From Larix kaempferi (Eukaryota > Streptophyta > Pinopsida > Pinales > Pinaceae): a stretch of DNA of 64,000 nt. The notes beneath the pieces are model-generated. The model ran no database searches. It saw nothing but the letters and a program-made list of their open reading frames with translations, and was not told where the DNA came from. The position numbers were made by a program, and so were the translations under genes. The first letter of the stretch is position 1. Every line of letters begins with the position of its first letter. Location of the stretch: NCBI GenBank assembly GCA_027924585.1, contig BSBM01000123.1:17500001-17564000 (forward strand). Direction: 5' to 3'. This document shows, one piece after another, positions 49,876-61,829 of this stretch.

Positions 49876-50530
49876 TTCTAAAGTTTATGGAACTCTTATA
49901 CGGGAAAAAGGATTTGAATATACTTATAAGAGAGAAAGCTTATTACTAGTTATCCATCTCCTTGAAGGATAAATCATATTATTGTTCATATTGTCATATT
50001 GTCATATTGATATTAACGAGGCACATCAATGTCAACAATGCATTTGTGAAACCAAATTATACCACTTCAAATTCATGATGACCATATCTTGTTATAAATG
50101 TTGTTGTGTGGATGTCTTCCTCCTTATTTTTTACTTTGATGATATCCTAACATTAAATAATTTTTTTAGAATAATGTTTCCCCTCTTATTTGGTTAAATA
50201 AATAATCAATTTTAGGCAATCAATACTTTTTATTCATTATTAATTTATTTAATTTTTTGTGGTAAATAAACATGTTAAGAGTCCCATCCTTCTCTTTCAC
50301 AAAAAGGATGGTTTTTTCCCACCAAGATACACTTCATTGATTATATCCCTTATCCATCAATGCTCTAAAATGCATTTCTAGTGCTACTAGACCTAGGATA
50401 CTCATCCTATACGTAGCCTTGGACATTGGTGCAATTCTAGCCACTAGATCAATTGAAAAATCAATGTCCCTCTTTGAAGGAAGTCTTGGAACATCATTTG
50501 GAAATGCATCATTGAACTCTTGCAATACTA
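49876..50530 (-). pseudogene. Ty3/gypsy protease-RT fragment, copy A
   Basis: Minus-strand reading gives LQEFNDAFPNDVPRLPSKRD then IDFSIDLV, then DKGYNQ, TILFVKEKDGTLNMFIYHK, KLNKLIMNKKY, LPKIDYLFNQIRG and GYHQSK: the opening of a Ty3/gypsy reverse transcriptase from the protease-RT linker to RT motif 2. It stops about 120 bp before the polypurine tract, so the RT palm core, RNase H and integrase are missing. Stops are frequent. Confidence 0.75.
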
Positions 50531-51576
50531 GAAAATCTTCAAGTTTTTTACCTTTATATTATGTTAATGCTAATACATGCACTACATGCAATTGCCATCC
50601 TTTATTGAAACCATTCTTCAAATGCAAATAAAAATCTACTTGATAGATATTTCCCTTGGAATTCTTTTAGGTTTCCACCTCCATCACTGCAATTAGAAGC
50701 CTTGGTGTATTAGTAAATTTAACTCAATTTTATTCTAGTTATTTAGATTGCCAAGTGAAAGTGCAAGTTTTTTGAATTGTCAAGTGAAAGTACAAGAGCT
50801 CAGTCTAATTGTAGTCACCTCCTAGATCGCAGTTCTATTGTATTAATCCATGTGATGTAATCTTATCAAACAGTTTTTCCAAAGGCTTAGGCATGCCAAC
50901 CTCATCACATAAAATTTTATTTAGGATAATGTTGCAACTAGTTGTACTTTTCACCATGATATCCTTGGATTAGTATATATGTTTACATCTTTTGCAAATG
51001 CCTCACATATTTTTTTTCTAGGTAATTATCCAAGGTAAAACCTCAAGTACTTCCTATTATTTCAAGGATGGTACTCAAGGTAAACCCTATATACTTTAGG
51101 GTACAAGTCCAAGTAAACAACAGGGATCAAAACTAATACAACAATATACTTGTGATGAACTTAGCATGTCACACTTCATCCCTCAACCACTTGAGCTAGA
51201 CTTGTATATACTCCCCTTTCTCATATAAAAAACATTCAATCTCTTTATCTTATAAATAAATTAGAACCATTTTTTTTTCAATTTATCAAGTCGATGTTGA
51301 AATAAATAGACTTGAAAACCATGCTCATTTGCAACTTGAATATGGACTCTATTCAATAAGGAAACATAATGAGTTGCTTGTATGTTCATTAAACACGTAT
51401 CCTTCCCTTGCATATGAAAAATATCATCAATGGCAAGGAATTGACGCAAGCAAATATTCTATTTCTCCAATAAACCCATGCACATTTTGTTCCTAAAGAA
51501 GCTATATTGACAAAACAATACAATTGCCTAGCAGCATTCTCCATAAATGGCATTGTCACACGTCTAAAAAAACATA
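50531..51576 (-). other. Probable upstream internal part of gypsy copy A
   Basis: Region 5' of the RT in the element's sense, expected to hold protease/gag, but too decayed to confirm. The open piece at 51261-51449 (minus) has no family signal I can name. Confidence 0.3.
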
Positions 51577-52010
51577 GTGATTAATAATTCAAAAAATCAT
51601 TCAACAAAGTACACTAAAGCAATTATGACTCAATTTAGAATCAACAATAATGATTTTAGACTAGTGAATATTTACAACAGAATCCATTCCATGCTTGATA
51701 GTATTTTTAGATTTTTGGATTCCATCCTATTAGACAATCAACAAAACAACCAGATCTTGATTGTTGGTGATTTCAACACTGGCATCTTGCAAAATAACAC
51801 ACCCCCCCCAAAAAAATAGAATTGTGCATGGCAACCAATCGCTTAAAATTACACACAACTAAAACAACAACCATCACTTGCTCTACACTTGATCATTTTT
51901 GGACAAACCTAGAAAATAACGATATTGGATTCAATGTCTTTGATTCCTATTGGACTGACCATTATGCAACTTGCTTTTCAATTCCTTTGACAATAGTATA
52001 AAACAATTCT
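51577..52010 (+). pseudogene. Endonuclease domain (EEP family), Helitron- or LINE-type relic
   Basis: Reads FRLVNIYNRIHSMLDSIFRF, ILIVGDFNTGIL, then after a stop near 51820 LKLHTTKTTTITCSTLDHFW and FDSYWTDHYATCFSIPL. GDFN and the (T/S)DH-type motif are hallmarks of the exonuclease-endonuclease-phosphatase fold; the TTTIT.STLDHFWTN style resembles endonuclease domains of Helentron-type elements as well as some LINEs. The RPA-like gene about 1.1 kb downstream on the same strand favours the former. No helicase or Rep domain found nearby. Confidence 0.55.
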
Positions 52011-53128
52011 ATTCATTGCATTTAACATTAGAATCTATATATGCTCCTTTACCAAATATAACATAGTGGACTAGGCAAAAAAGTTTTAATGCTTTTCCAG
52101 TCTAATTCTAAATAGGATTTTGCACCAGTATAGAAGGAATCCATTGCCCCTATGTTTGAAAATTGCAACATTCAACATGACTTGATGCACAAAATTCAAC
52201 ACCAACAAATGCCAAAAAAACACCTCTAGCAAATTGGCTAAAAACATTTGTTCTAGAGATAACTGGGTATCATGATATTAGGAAAAAAACTTAATGAAGA
52301 ACATGAATAGCTCATTGCCATTTGTTCTCATTAACTTCAATAGTTGCCCATATTGTGCTAGTGCATAACATGTTTTCAAGCTTTTCCACTATACAAAATG
52401 TTACATGGCTATATTGCATTCAACAAAGACTTAACCTATCACAAAAAAATGCAGCAGTTGATATTTCTATCTAAATTTCTTTAAAAAGAAAACACCAGCA
52501 ACCAGATAAAAATCACCTACTAGGTAACCATTGTCAAATTACCCTTTTACGGTTATTATGCTCACAACTCTTGTGTAATACAAATCATATTCTTGGAAGA
52601 AACATCTCATACCTATATTGAATTTCAAGTAGATTGGGTTACTTAAAAAAAAAACAAGTTATTCATGTCTTCGAAAACAAGATACAACATAATAGACACA
52701 TTAACAAACATCTTATGACTTTCACCTTTTTTTGGTTAGCATTGTTGAATTGTCCTTTAGCAATTTGATCTTTTGCATAGGCATCAACATCTTAACCTAA
52801 TGTTTAAACACACTTTTTCACATATTCCAATTGATTTCTCTTGCCTTGCATTTGTTTTTGTCTATTGACACCTGCTCCAATCAAAGCTAAGAAAATTTTG
52901 AGCAAACTCTCAAAAGATATTTACATAGAGGAACAACCAACCAATTGCATAATACAATGGAAAAAACATCAAATGTTGATAGACAAAAGAGGTAAAAATT
53001 ATTAGTTTTTTAATACTCCTGTACAATTTAATGTTCCTCGCAACACTAGTAGTGCAAAAAACTACTACCACTTTTTTCTCTCTTAACGTTTTTTGTCTGT
53101 TTGAAATTTTAGATTCAAGCAATCATCT
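52011..53128. other. Spacer between endonuclease and RPA-like ORF
   Basis: AT-rich; short protein-like snatches but many stops. No Pif1-like helicase motif recognised. Confidence 0.35.
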
Positions 53129-54003
53129 TTGCAATCATCCTCCATAATTCAGCTTTGTTCAACGACATTCAACAACATTTTTGAAGGAGATTTTTTAGCA
53201 TTGTATCAACCTGGGCATGGAAAAAACCCAAAATCGCCTGCAAAAACACAGTTGGTTCATGTAGATTTAGTTGACAAAGATAGTCAAATGACAATAACAA
53301 TCAACTTAAACAACCCTTTGATTAACCGTTTCATTGATCAGTTTTTTCCTAGAATGAGTGTTAGAATCATGGAATTTGCATTAAAAAAAGGGCCAGACGA
53401 CATAGGAAATGCAAAATATTGCATATTAATGCTAGAAAAAACTACAATCGAAACTATAGAGCAAGTTTGCAAATATCACAAACTCCCACAAGATACCAAT
53501 GTCAATGAATTTTTGGCATCAAATAACCATTATGTTGGTTATGTTGCAACAATTGTCATTGCATTCCAGCAAAACAATAGAAAATATGAGTTGAATATCA
53601 AAGATGGAGAAACAACAAATGATCATGCAACTGTAAATATTGTTCTTCTTAATACAAATCATTTCACTTTTCATCCATTTAGAATCCCTAGTTTTTTGTT
53701 GTTGTTCAAATATACAAATAGCTCTAGTGACTCTAAATTATTGGATAAAGCTAATCATATTGATCAGATCTCTATCTCTTCTAGGTGTAATTTAATGAAC
53801 AGTACAAAGATTTTTTTCTACAAATACAAGAACAAATAACATCCGACATTGCACCATTGTATCTATTAAAAAATATTGTCAAAAATGGTCCAAAAGGAAG
53901 CCACATGTTGTGTTTTTCTTCATCAACATTTGTCGACGTTCTTAATGATGACTTTGCAAAACAAAATTTGCTTGCAATTCTGCAATCAAAGACTCAAGTA
54001 AGT
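53129..54003 (+). pseudogene. RPA-like OB-fold protein gene, Helitron-type cargo
   Basis: Open from 53129 for 236 codons: NIFEGDFLALYQPGHGKN, AKTQLVHVDLVDKDSQMTI, FIDQFFPRMSVRIMEFAL, YCILMLEKTTIETIEQVCKY. This has the layout of a replication protein A large-subunit OB domain; plant Helitrons often carry such genes. The natural end is unclear: a later segment at about 53803-54000 (YKDFFLQIQEQITSDIAPLY, GSHMLCFSSSTFVDVLNDDF) is in another frame and probably a second exon after a degenerate intron, ending at a possible GTAAG donor near 54000. Later exons were not found. Single-strand DNA binding is the family role. Confidence 0.55.
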
Positions 54004-54748
54004 TGCCTTTCATAGTTTTTTTTGCATCTGTTAATAGTCTCTGTTTTTTAAACTTTCTTGTCTTTTTTTCTCCAAAAAATTAGACCAAATAGCAAATGCT
54101 AAAAGTACATATATAGGTACAGAATCTATTAAAACTCCCCAAAATATGTGTTTATTAAAACCCCAAAAAATATGTGTTTGCACCTACATATCTTTGTTTT
54201 CTCTCCATCGGTTAATAGTCTCCCTTCTTTTTTCCCAGCCAAAAAACTAAACTAACTAATAAATGCATATACTCTATGCAAATACAAGGATTGTTGAAAG
54301 CAAACAAATGTCTTTACACCTCCATTTCAGTGAACCTGTGAAAAATGTAATCAACCAATAGTGCAAAATTTCATTCAGTTGTGCATCTTACAAATAACAA
54401 ACAACAAGCAAATATGAGCATAGTGTGGAATACATTTTGGAGATAGAAGAAGACACAATCGAATGCACTTTGCACAATCCACAACTCAAACAATTGTCCT
54501 ACGATTGCTGAAATTTCAACTCAAACAATTGTCCTACGATTGCTGAAATTTCGTACAAAGACTATTCAAAAAGCATCTCAGCCGGAATGTTCCATTTGCA
54601 AAGACCATGCCAACAAGTATTATTCACACTAACTAAGGATAACAATATTGCTGAAATATAAAAATTCTGATTATTGCAAAACAACCTACAACACTTTTTA
54701 CAATCCAGCCACTATTGTCTTGTTGACTAAAGGTTTTATTTTGAAAAA
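54004..54748. other. Spacer with a 35-bp tandem duplication
   Basis: 54483-54517 and 54518-54552 are identical ('aactcaaacaattgtcctac...'). 'ccccaaaa(a)atatgtgtt' also repeats near 54138-54180. No gene. Confidence 0.5.
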
Positions 54749-54986
54749 ATTGAAGTTGTCCTTCATATTTCACTTTTTGTTAAAGCTAATGTCCATGTTT
54801 ACACTTTTATTGGATCTCAGAAATTGACATAAGTGCTTAAAGTTCCTTATTTTATTGGATTCAAACAATTGAAGTTGTCCTTTATATTTCACTTTTTGTT
54901 AAATCTAATGTCCATGTTTGCACTTTTATTGGATCTTAGATTTTGACATAAGTGCTTAAAGTTCCTTGATTTTATTGGATTCTCAT
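54749..54986. repeat. 119-bp tandem duplication
   Basis: 54749-54867 and 54868-54986 start 'attgaagttgtcctt(c/t)ata' and share nearly all bases. Confidence 0.85.
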
Positions 54987-55512
54987 GGTTCTTGAAAATA
55001 TAGAAATTTGGTTTCTTTGGTATATGCATCGATACCCGTTTCTCTATTGAGTTTGGGATTGTCACTTAAGTTCTTAAAACGCTTTGTTTTCAAAGTCCCT
55101 AAATAAACTTGTTATTTTTTTTACAATTGACTGGTCACTTTTAATGGATTGAATATAAATATAGACTCAGAATTGTAATTTCATCACATCTGAACAAAAT
55201 ATGCATATTTCATTATATCTTTGTTTCTTTTCCGAGACATCTTTTCTGATATATGATAGAAAAAAAGCAGCACTTAGACTCTTTTGTGCATTAATTGTAA
55301 AGCTTAACATGAAGCGAGATTCTTTGGGCAACTAGTGTAAAGAAACTTCATTTTTTGAAGAAAAAAAAGTTCATTTTTTTAGAACAGTAAATATAAATCC
55401 ATGGTCACAAATCAGCCCTAAATTTTTGCACTAAGAGGAACAAGGTGCTCTACAACTCAATATGGGGGAGATGTTGTCACGTAACGTAACATAGCGTTAT
55501 GTTACCAAAAAT
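54987..55512. other. AT-rich spacer
   Basis: No gene; ends with a palindrome-like 'gtaacgtaacatagcgttat' at about 55482-55501. Confidence 0.4.
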
Positions 55513-55672
55513 AAAAAGTAATTAAAAAAATCCATATCGGCTCATAAAATAAAAATTTAAAACCAAATGAAAAGTAATTAAAAAAATCCATGTCGGTTCA
55601 TAAAATAAAAATTTAAAACCAAATGAAAAGTAATTAAAAAAATTATGTCGGCTCATTAAAAAAAATTGAAAC
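55513..55672. repeat. 56-bp minisatellite, nearly three units
   Basis: Units begin near 55513, 55569 and 55625 with 'aaaagtaattaaaaaaat' and contain 'tcggctcataaaataaaaat'. Confidence 0.8.
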
Positions 55673-55673
55673 C

Positions 55674-55836
55674 AACATAGATCCATCTTAAACCCAGATC
55701 TATCAAACACCGAGAGGGATCAAATTTCTAGATTTTTTTGGATGTGTAAAATAATTAAATTAAAAAGAAATTTACACCTCAAGAAATTGGATCCCTCTCG
55801 GTTTTTGATAGATCCAGGTTTAAGATGGATCTATGT
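55674..55836. repeat. Inverted repeat, about 56-bp arms
   Basis: Left arm 55674-55729 ('aacatagatccatcttaaac...gggatcaaatttct') pairs with 55781-55836 ('agaaattggatccctctcgg...gatggatctatgtt') around a loop of about 50 bp. Hairpin or small MITE; immediately follows the minisatellite. Confidence 0.8.
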
Positions 55837-56649
55837 TGATCTATAATGGTTGGTGTGCATTAGGGGCCCATTGACATTAGAACATCTTTGTTATAAACTG
55901 GGCCTACTTGATCTTCATCTATACAGTTGTCTAACCCTTTGGACATTTATTTTCTTGATTTAAAAAATATGTGCAACTTTTCTCACTGTGGTTTTTAATG
56001 ATATGTCGTGTTGTATTTCTGTCTATATCAGAGGCTGAAACACCCATTCTTTGATGCATATTTTATTATCTCTCGTGTATTGTTTTTGTGCCCTTCTATA
56101 TGGGTTTCCTTCCTCTTCTTTTTTGGGTATGATCTCCTATCTATTTTTTTCACAATTAATATTGTTTTTAATTAATAAAATCACATTGGGATTTTGGGAT
56201 TTGAAATGTTTGGCAATAATGTAGTGTTTTTTTCATTTTCCGTTCAAGAGTGGCCACTATGAATTAGGAAGACATATGACACTTCTAATATTGGTTTAAT
56301 TTCTAAGCTATATACATGCGAGTATAAATTTATAATCTGCCATTATACCATTTGGTTAGCAGTGTTTTAGAAAGTAGTTTATTAGCGAAGGAATGAGCAT
56401 GACTAAGGACATTGTCCCTGTACATAACTATTGTACAAAATAGGCATTGGTGTATTTATTTTGTGGATATGAATAATTACTCTGTAGGAAGCTATCTTAT
56501 AACCATTTATTGGAAATGCTAGTTGCTACTCTAGATGAAACTAGTGTCCCAGATGAAATTAGAAGTTAAATACATCATCTAAAGAGGATCGGTGTCTGTT
56601 TTTTAAGGATATAAATAAATATTGATCCTTTGTTACAAAATATTAGGAT
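55837..56649. other. Spacer
   Basis: No gene recognised. Confidence 0.4.
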
Positions 56650-56812
56650 ATAACTTCAGCTCCAAGGCCTTCATTTCCACATGTTAGAAAGCTGGCAACA
56701 ACTAAAGAAGAAAAGGAAAATGCATTGAAATATGGGTTGTTGTCAACACATATTCCTAATACAAATTTTCTTTCGGGGTCTGATGGAAATAATTTAAGTT
56801 TCTCAACTATAA
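56650..56812 (+). other. Short exon-like open stretch, unidentified
   Basis: About 54 codons without stop to TAG near 56822, reading ITSAPRPSFPHVRKLATTKE then ALKYGLLSTHIPNTNFLS. Protein-like composition, possible upstream acceptor 'tattag'; family not recognised. Confidence 0.25.
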
Positions 56813-56819
56813 TCAAAGT

Positions 56820-57834
56820 TTAGGGTAGCATCCATCTGTGAGAGTAAGAATAACTTTGTGTATGAATGCATGTACTTGCTATATAATTATATTATCAAAA
56901 ACATATACAACACACCTGGTTTTACCTTTAAGTTGGTGGTTATTTATTTGTGGGTCACCTTGTCATTGCTAATTGGTATTGAAAAGTTGTAGGTAATAAT
57001 AAAATAGACATGTTTTAGATAGTTTATGGGTTTCTTTAACACAAACATAATAATTCTATAGCTTAATTTGGATAAAATAGACATAAAAGAATGAGAGTAA
57101 TAGATTCGGTTTTATTATGAAATTATATCTTGCTTCATTTATTGATCCAAATAACACTATTTTCCAGGAATAATCTACTTTGGAGTGCACTCATTATTAC
57201 ATGTTGTTCGCACTGTTGTCCTTAGCACAATGATTCTTATTATCTAGTTTATAGTCCATGAAAGACTCAATTCATTTATTACTTAAGGCAAAAAAAAAAA
57301 TGGTATGGAAAATATTTTTTTGACTATTTGATTGCTTTGTTGATAGTATATATATTTGGAAGCACATAAATGAACAAAATATGTTGTTGTGTCTAGCCAC
57401 ATCCGTTTGGGACAACTTTGCATTCCTACGGCTTTTTGCGTATTCTATTAGGAAGCTACCCACCCCAGTTTTAAGTTCCACGTTGCCTTCAATGGTGTTG
57501 ATTTAGGAGTGGTGAGCATATATTGTTAACTCAACCTTGTTTGGGATACTTGTAAAGATGATTAACATGCATGATGATCTGGGTGAAAATTTGTTAGGTT
57601 TTGGTACTACTCTTCATACAATTGATAAGATACTCCCTTGTTTGCATAGGTGTCTGGCATCAATCACACTTTTTCAGAGTTTAACAATATGTTCTAAGGC
57701 TTTTTGGCCCACATCTTGGTGCAACTGTGTTTTTTTAAATGTGTGATAATTGGGTTTCTAATAATCATAATAGTGAAATTTGTTACTAAGGCATTAGAAA
57801 ATGGCTTGCTTCCACTGATCTACAACCTCATGGG
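56820..57834. other. Spacer
   Basis: No gene recognised; AT-rich. Confidence 0.4.
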
Positions 57835-58370
57835 TGTACCAAAAATTACCTTGCTGCAGAACCCATTTATTCCCCTCGAATGTAACAGGTTTTGGAGTTT
57901 ACAACACAACGTCTGAAATAGAAGTCCTTTTAGCAATAGAAGTCGGAGTTCGGTCTGGTTTTAGAAATGGGAGAGTTGCAGCGTTGTGATGTAGAAAACA
58001 TAGTACCTTAAGAGTAGGTCCGTAGAACTATAGATGAAGTTAGGGTTGGACAGTGTAATTTTTTTTTTTCGAACTAGGTTTAGCTAATGATCTGCTGATC
58101 AGTAGGATATTTATGAATGATGTAAATATTTTAAATATATTTAAAATAAATATTAAAAAAAAACACAAAAACAGTTATAGTTCTTCAATCTTCTATTGAA
58201 TTCATGGATTAGCTTCTTCCAGAAATTTGAGATTTCCGTTTAATTTTTTTGAAGTGTCAGCTAGAAAAGGAAGCAAAAGCAGTTATAGTTTCTTAATCTT
58301 ATTTCGAATTCATGGATTAGCTTCACCAGTCAACAAATTGACAGAAATTTTGAAATTTCCATTAAAAAAA
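57835..58370 (+). pseudogene. Third copy of the kinase 3' flank, without kinase
   Basis: 'gaatgtaacaggttttggag', 'gaaatagaagtccttttagc', 'gtcggagttcgg', 'agaaatgggagag' and 'gagtaggtccgtagaac' follow in the same order as 1190-1350 after kinase copy 1. 'tatagtttcttaatctta' near 58286 matches 1430-1470, and that last block is itself duplicated (58166-58230 and 58279-58345). No kinase exon is recognisable just upstream. Confidence 0.65.
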
Positions 58371-58518
58371 TTTGAATGTCACTTAAACAGGTTTTTTTGT
58401 TTTTCACTCAAAAAAAGCTATACTCGATATTCTTATCAAGAAACAGAGTATACAAAGATTGACATGGAAAAAAAATCCATTACAGTAACTGTCGATGGCA
58501 CCAGAGTGTACAAGTAAC

Positions 58519-59994
58519 TGTCGTAGACAAACCTAGTGTAGCTAGACAGACTTGCCATAACTGTTGGTGGAAAGTAGTGTTAAGTCAAGGTTTAAGAGCA
58601 TCACTTATGAAAAGTCTGTTTGGTTTTCAAGAATACAGAGTCAATCAAGAATGTTTTGAGTGATACAAGAGCCTTACTCAAGATGAACATGTCCATCCTT
58701 CCATGCCATACATGCCTATTACATTTTCATGTGCTTTGTTCTTTCCATGGAGACATTAATGCAAGTTGCTTTGCCTTCAACACAAATTGTGCTTACATGA
58801 GTTAAAATTAGAGAGTAGATCTTAAGATTAACTTCAGCATGCGCCTCACTTGGTTATGAAAGCTCTACATTCTTGGTCTTCTTCTTCTCATAAATAGAGA
58901 TGATCTATTTTGTGCTAGATTACAAAAAGGTGGGTAAATATCTGAAACCACCCAAAAAAAAATTAAAGTTTCATGCCAATTTTTAAAAGTTAAAACCAAA
59001 CCTCCTCCTTCAACAAACACTTAGGTTTAATTTGTGGCTAAGTGACCTGTTTGTTGTGTAGTGATGTTTCCAAACATAAGATTGTTGTTTTTGCAATACA
59101 TATTAGAACATGATGTAGCAAAACATGTCAGTGCACAATACATGTTTCCTTTTGATAAATATGTTAAGTGAAAAACATAGCCATGAACAAACATTGAAAC
59201 TTAATAAGAAAAATAAGAAAAATTAACTTGATATGAATCTCAAGTGGTAGCAATAGGATAACTCCCATTTGCAATAAGCAAGATTTGATCGATGGAATCA
59301 TTGGAAACATTTGATAAGCATGTTGCAAACACCATTACAGTGGAAGAATTAGTATTAGCAAGTTAATATCATAGTAGTTTCCAACTAGTGAAACTATTTT
59401 AGCTTTGTATATCGCATATGTCTTCTTTAATGCTTAATCAAAACTCAAAATATTTCCAAGGAGTGTAAAAGAAAATGAGGATTTCCATGAATCTGTCTAT
59501 TGTGGTGGGAGGCTATATTAATCCCTTATTATAACAACCATGGAACCCTCCATTAATTCAATGGGCCTTACCATGTTTATCACTACATTTTCCACAACAC
59601 AAGCAGGTAAATTATTAATGAATTGTTCACATGTATATATAGAACACAAATACTATCTAAATTATTGTATTCCCAATGCAACTACAATGCATTAATAAAG
59701 CACATATGTATTTTGTTCTAATGGCTAAATCCCTTTGAATGTATTTATTCATTCCATAGAATCACTCTTTTTTATCTCAAAAAAGCTTCATTTGGATCCC
59801 TTAAAGATGGGTGGAGTCTCCAATCCGAACATTAAGATGTTTCTAAACTTTAACATATCTTATCTCCAAAAACTTCACTACATTTGATATAAAATCATTG
59901 ATATACTTAAAATGAGTGGCATGTTAAGTAAAATTGTCTAAAGTAAACACTATTAATATTGTTGTGACCACCTCAATCCTTTTGAACAACACCA
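58519..59994 (-). mobile_element. LTR of degenerate Ty3/gypsy copy B
   Basis: From TGTCGTAGACA to ...CAACACCA beside the minus-strand polypurine tract (59995-60013). Co-linear with 46908-49854 minus its two extra segments. Divergence from copy A is modest by eye, so the two share recent ancestry through transposition or segmental duplication. Confidence 0.6.
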
Positions 59995-60013
59995 TTCACC
60001 CCCCAAAAAAAAT

Positions 60014-60550
60014 TGTTTTTCTAAAGTTTATGGAACTCCTATACGGGAAAAAGGATTTGAATATACTTATAAGAGATAAATCTTGTTACTAGTTATCCAT
60101 CTCCTTTAAGGAGAAATCACGTTATTGTTCATATTGTCATTTTGATATTAGTGAGGCACATCAATGTAACTAATGCATTTGCGAGACTAAATTATACCAC
60201 TACAAATTCACAATGACTATACCTTGTTCTAAAGGTTTTTTTTGTGGATGTCTTTGTCCTTATTTCCGACTTTAATGATATCCTAACCTTAAATCAATTT
60301 TTTAGAATAATGTTGCCCCTCTTATTTGGTTAAATAAATCATCAATTTTAGGCAATCAATACTTTTTCTTCATTATTACTTTATTCAGTTGTTTGTGGTA
60401 AATACACATGGTAAGAGTCCTATCTTTCTTTTTCACAAACAAGATGGTTGTTTCCCACCAAGATACACTTCATTGATTATATTCCTTATCCATCATTGCT
60501 TGTAAATGCATTTTTAGTGCTACTAACTATAGGGTACTCATCCTATAAGT
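60014..60550 (-). pseudogene. Ty3/gypsy RT fragment, copy B
   Basis: Same RT opening as copy A on the minus strand (matching 49876-50410) with the same short distance to the polypurine tract, so the internal deletion predates the two copies. Cut at 60550 by the copia LTR; whatever remained upstream would lie beyond that element, outside the window. Confidence 0.65.
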
Positions 60551-61087
60551 TGTTAGTTTTTACTTGTTTAGCATAATAACATTAAAAAATATATCACTGA
60601 AATAAATACAAGCACAACAAACACAATGAACACAATATTTCTCTCAGGGAAACCACAAGGGAGAAAACCCCGACAAAACTTCCTCAATATAGAATTCACA
60701 AAGTACAAAGATAAACCCCAAGACAAAATCAACTTATCTTCCACTTGTGCGAACTTCTCTCTCTCTCTCTCTCTCCTATGTGAACTTGTGTGAGTGAGTT
60801 GAATGAATACAAATGAGAAACTCATCCTCTATTTATATTCTTCTGTTGAGGTGACTTTTCCCCAACTGGGCCGACTTCTCCTAACTGACTAGGCCGACTT
60901 GTCAAATACATAATATAATAATCTTTTATGGGCTCTTCTAAGCTAACACAAGACCTAAGGTTTACATTGACTCTTTCAATGACTTTTACATTATCAATTA
61001 CATCAATGACATATCCTGAAGGAGGAATACAATAATACAATAGACAAATACAATTAGAATATCTTTCATAGTAACATTTCTTTAACA
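60551..61087 (-). mobile_element. 3' LTR of a Ty1/copia element
   Basis: 537 bp; on the minus strand starts TGTTAAAG right after the purine tract and ends ACTAACA, with TGTTA/TAACA inverted ends. TATA box TATAAATAGAGG (minus) at about 60829-60840. The flank 'ataag' at 60546-60550 should be one half of the 5-bp target duplication; the other half lies outside the window. A (CT)n run sits at about 60757-60775. Confidence 0.8.
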
Positions 61088-61103
61088 CTCCCTCTTAACT
61101 AGG
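61088..61103 (-). promoter_or_regulatory. Polypurine tract of the copia element
   Basis: Minus-strand CCTAGTTAAGAGGGAG directly before the LTR TGTTA; primer site for plus-strand DNA synthesis. Confidence 0.7.
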
Positions 61104-61193
61104 AAGGTATTCTACAGGAAACATCAACAACTACACAACTGACTTGTGAATCTCTATATGTCATAGGAAATTTTTGGATCATTATATGTATGG

Positions 61194-61757
61194 GGTATCA
61201 TCTGTTGGAACATCCTCATCAACATCATCATCATCATCTACTAGAATATCACCGTCAACAACAACAACATCATCAGCAACAACAACATCCTCTATTGGAA
61301 CATCATCAACAACAACATCCTCTATTGGAACATCATCAACAACATCCTCTGCTGGAACATCATCATCAGCAACATCATCTATTGGGACATCATCATCAAC
61401 AACATCATATGCTGGAACATCATCATCAGAAACATCATCTGCTAGAACATCATCATCAGCAACATCCTCTGTTGGAACATCATCAGCAACATCATCTGTT
61501 GGAACATCATCATCACCAACATACTCTATGGAACATCATCAACAGCAACATCATCTGCTGGGACATCATCAGCAGCAACATCCTCTGATGGAACATCATC
61601 ATCTATTGGGACATCATCATCAGCAACATCCTCTGCTGGAACATCATCATCAACAAAATCCTCTGCTGGAACATCATCATCAGCAACATCCTCTATTGGA
61701 ACATCATCATCAACAACATCATCTGTTGGAACATCATCATCAGCAACATCATCAATA
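61194..61757. repeat. Minisatellite of CATCAT/CAACA-rich units in copia 3' region
   Basis: About 30-33-bp units of the type 'ctctgctggaacatcatcat' followed by 'cagcaacatc', some 17 copies with variation. Two + strand frames stay open through it (Ser/Thr-rich and His/Gln-rich), but that follows from the repeat and is antisense to pol. Confidence 0.85.
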
Positions 61758-61829
61758 AAAAATATACTAGAACAACAACATCAATCATCAATAACCAAAA
61801 ATATTGGAACTCTATCTATCAACAAGTAC

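Noticed and set aside
58471-58518. Possible primer-binding site next to gypsy LTR B ('tggtgcc...' on the minus strand)
   Set aside because: About 15 nt from the LTR end and only a loose match to a tRNA 3' end.
61174-61758. 194-codon Ser/Thr-rich and 132-codon His/Gln-rich ORFs on the + strand
   Set aside because: Pure by-product of a short tandem repeat, antisense to the copia pol and located between pol and LTR.
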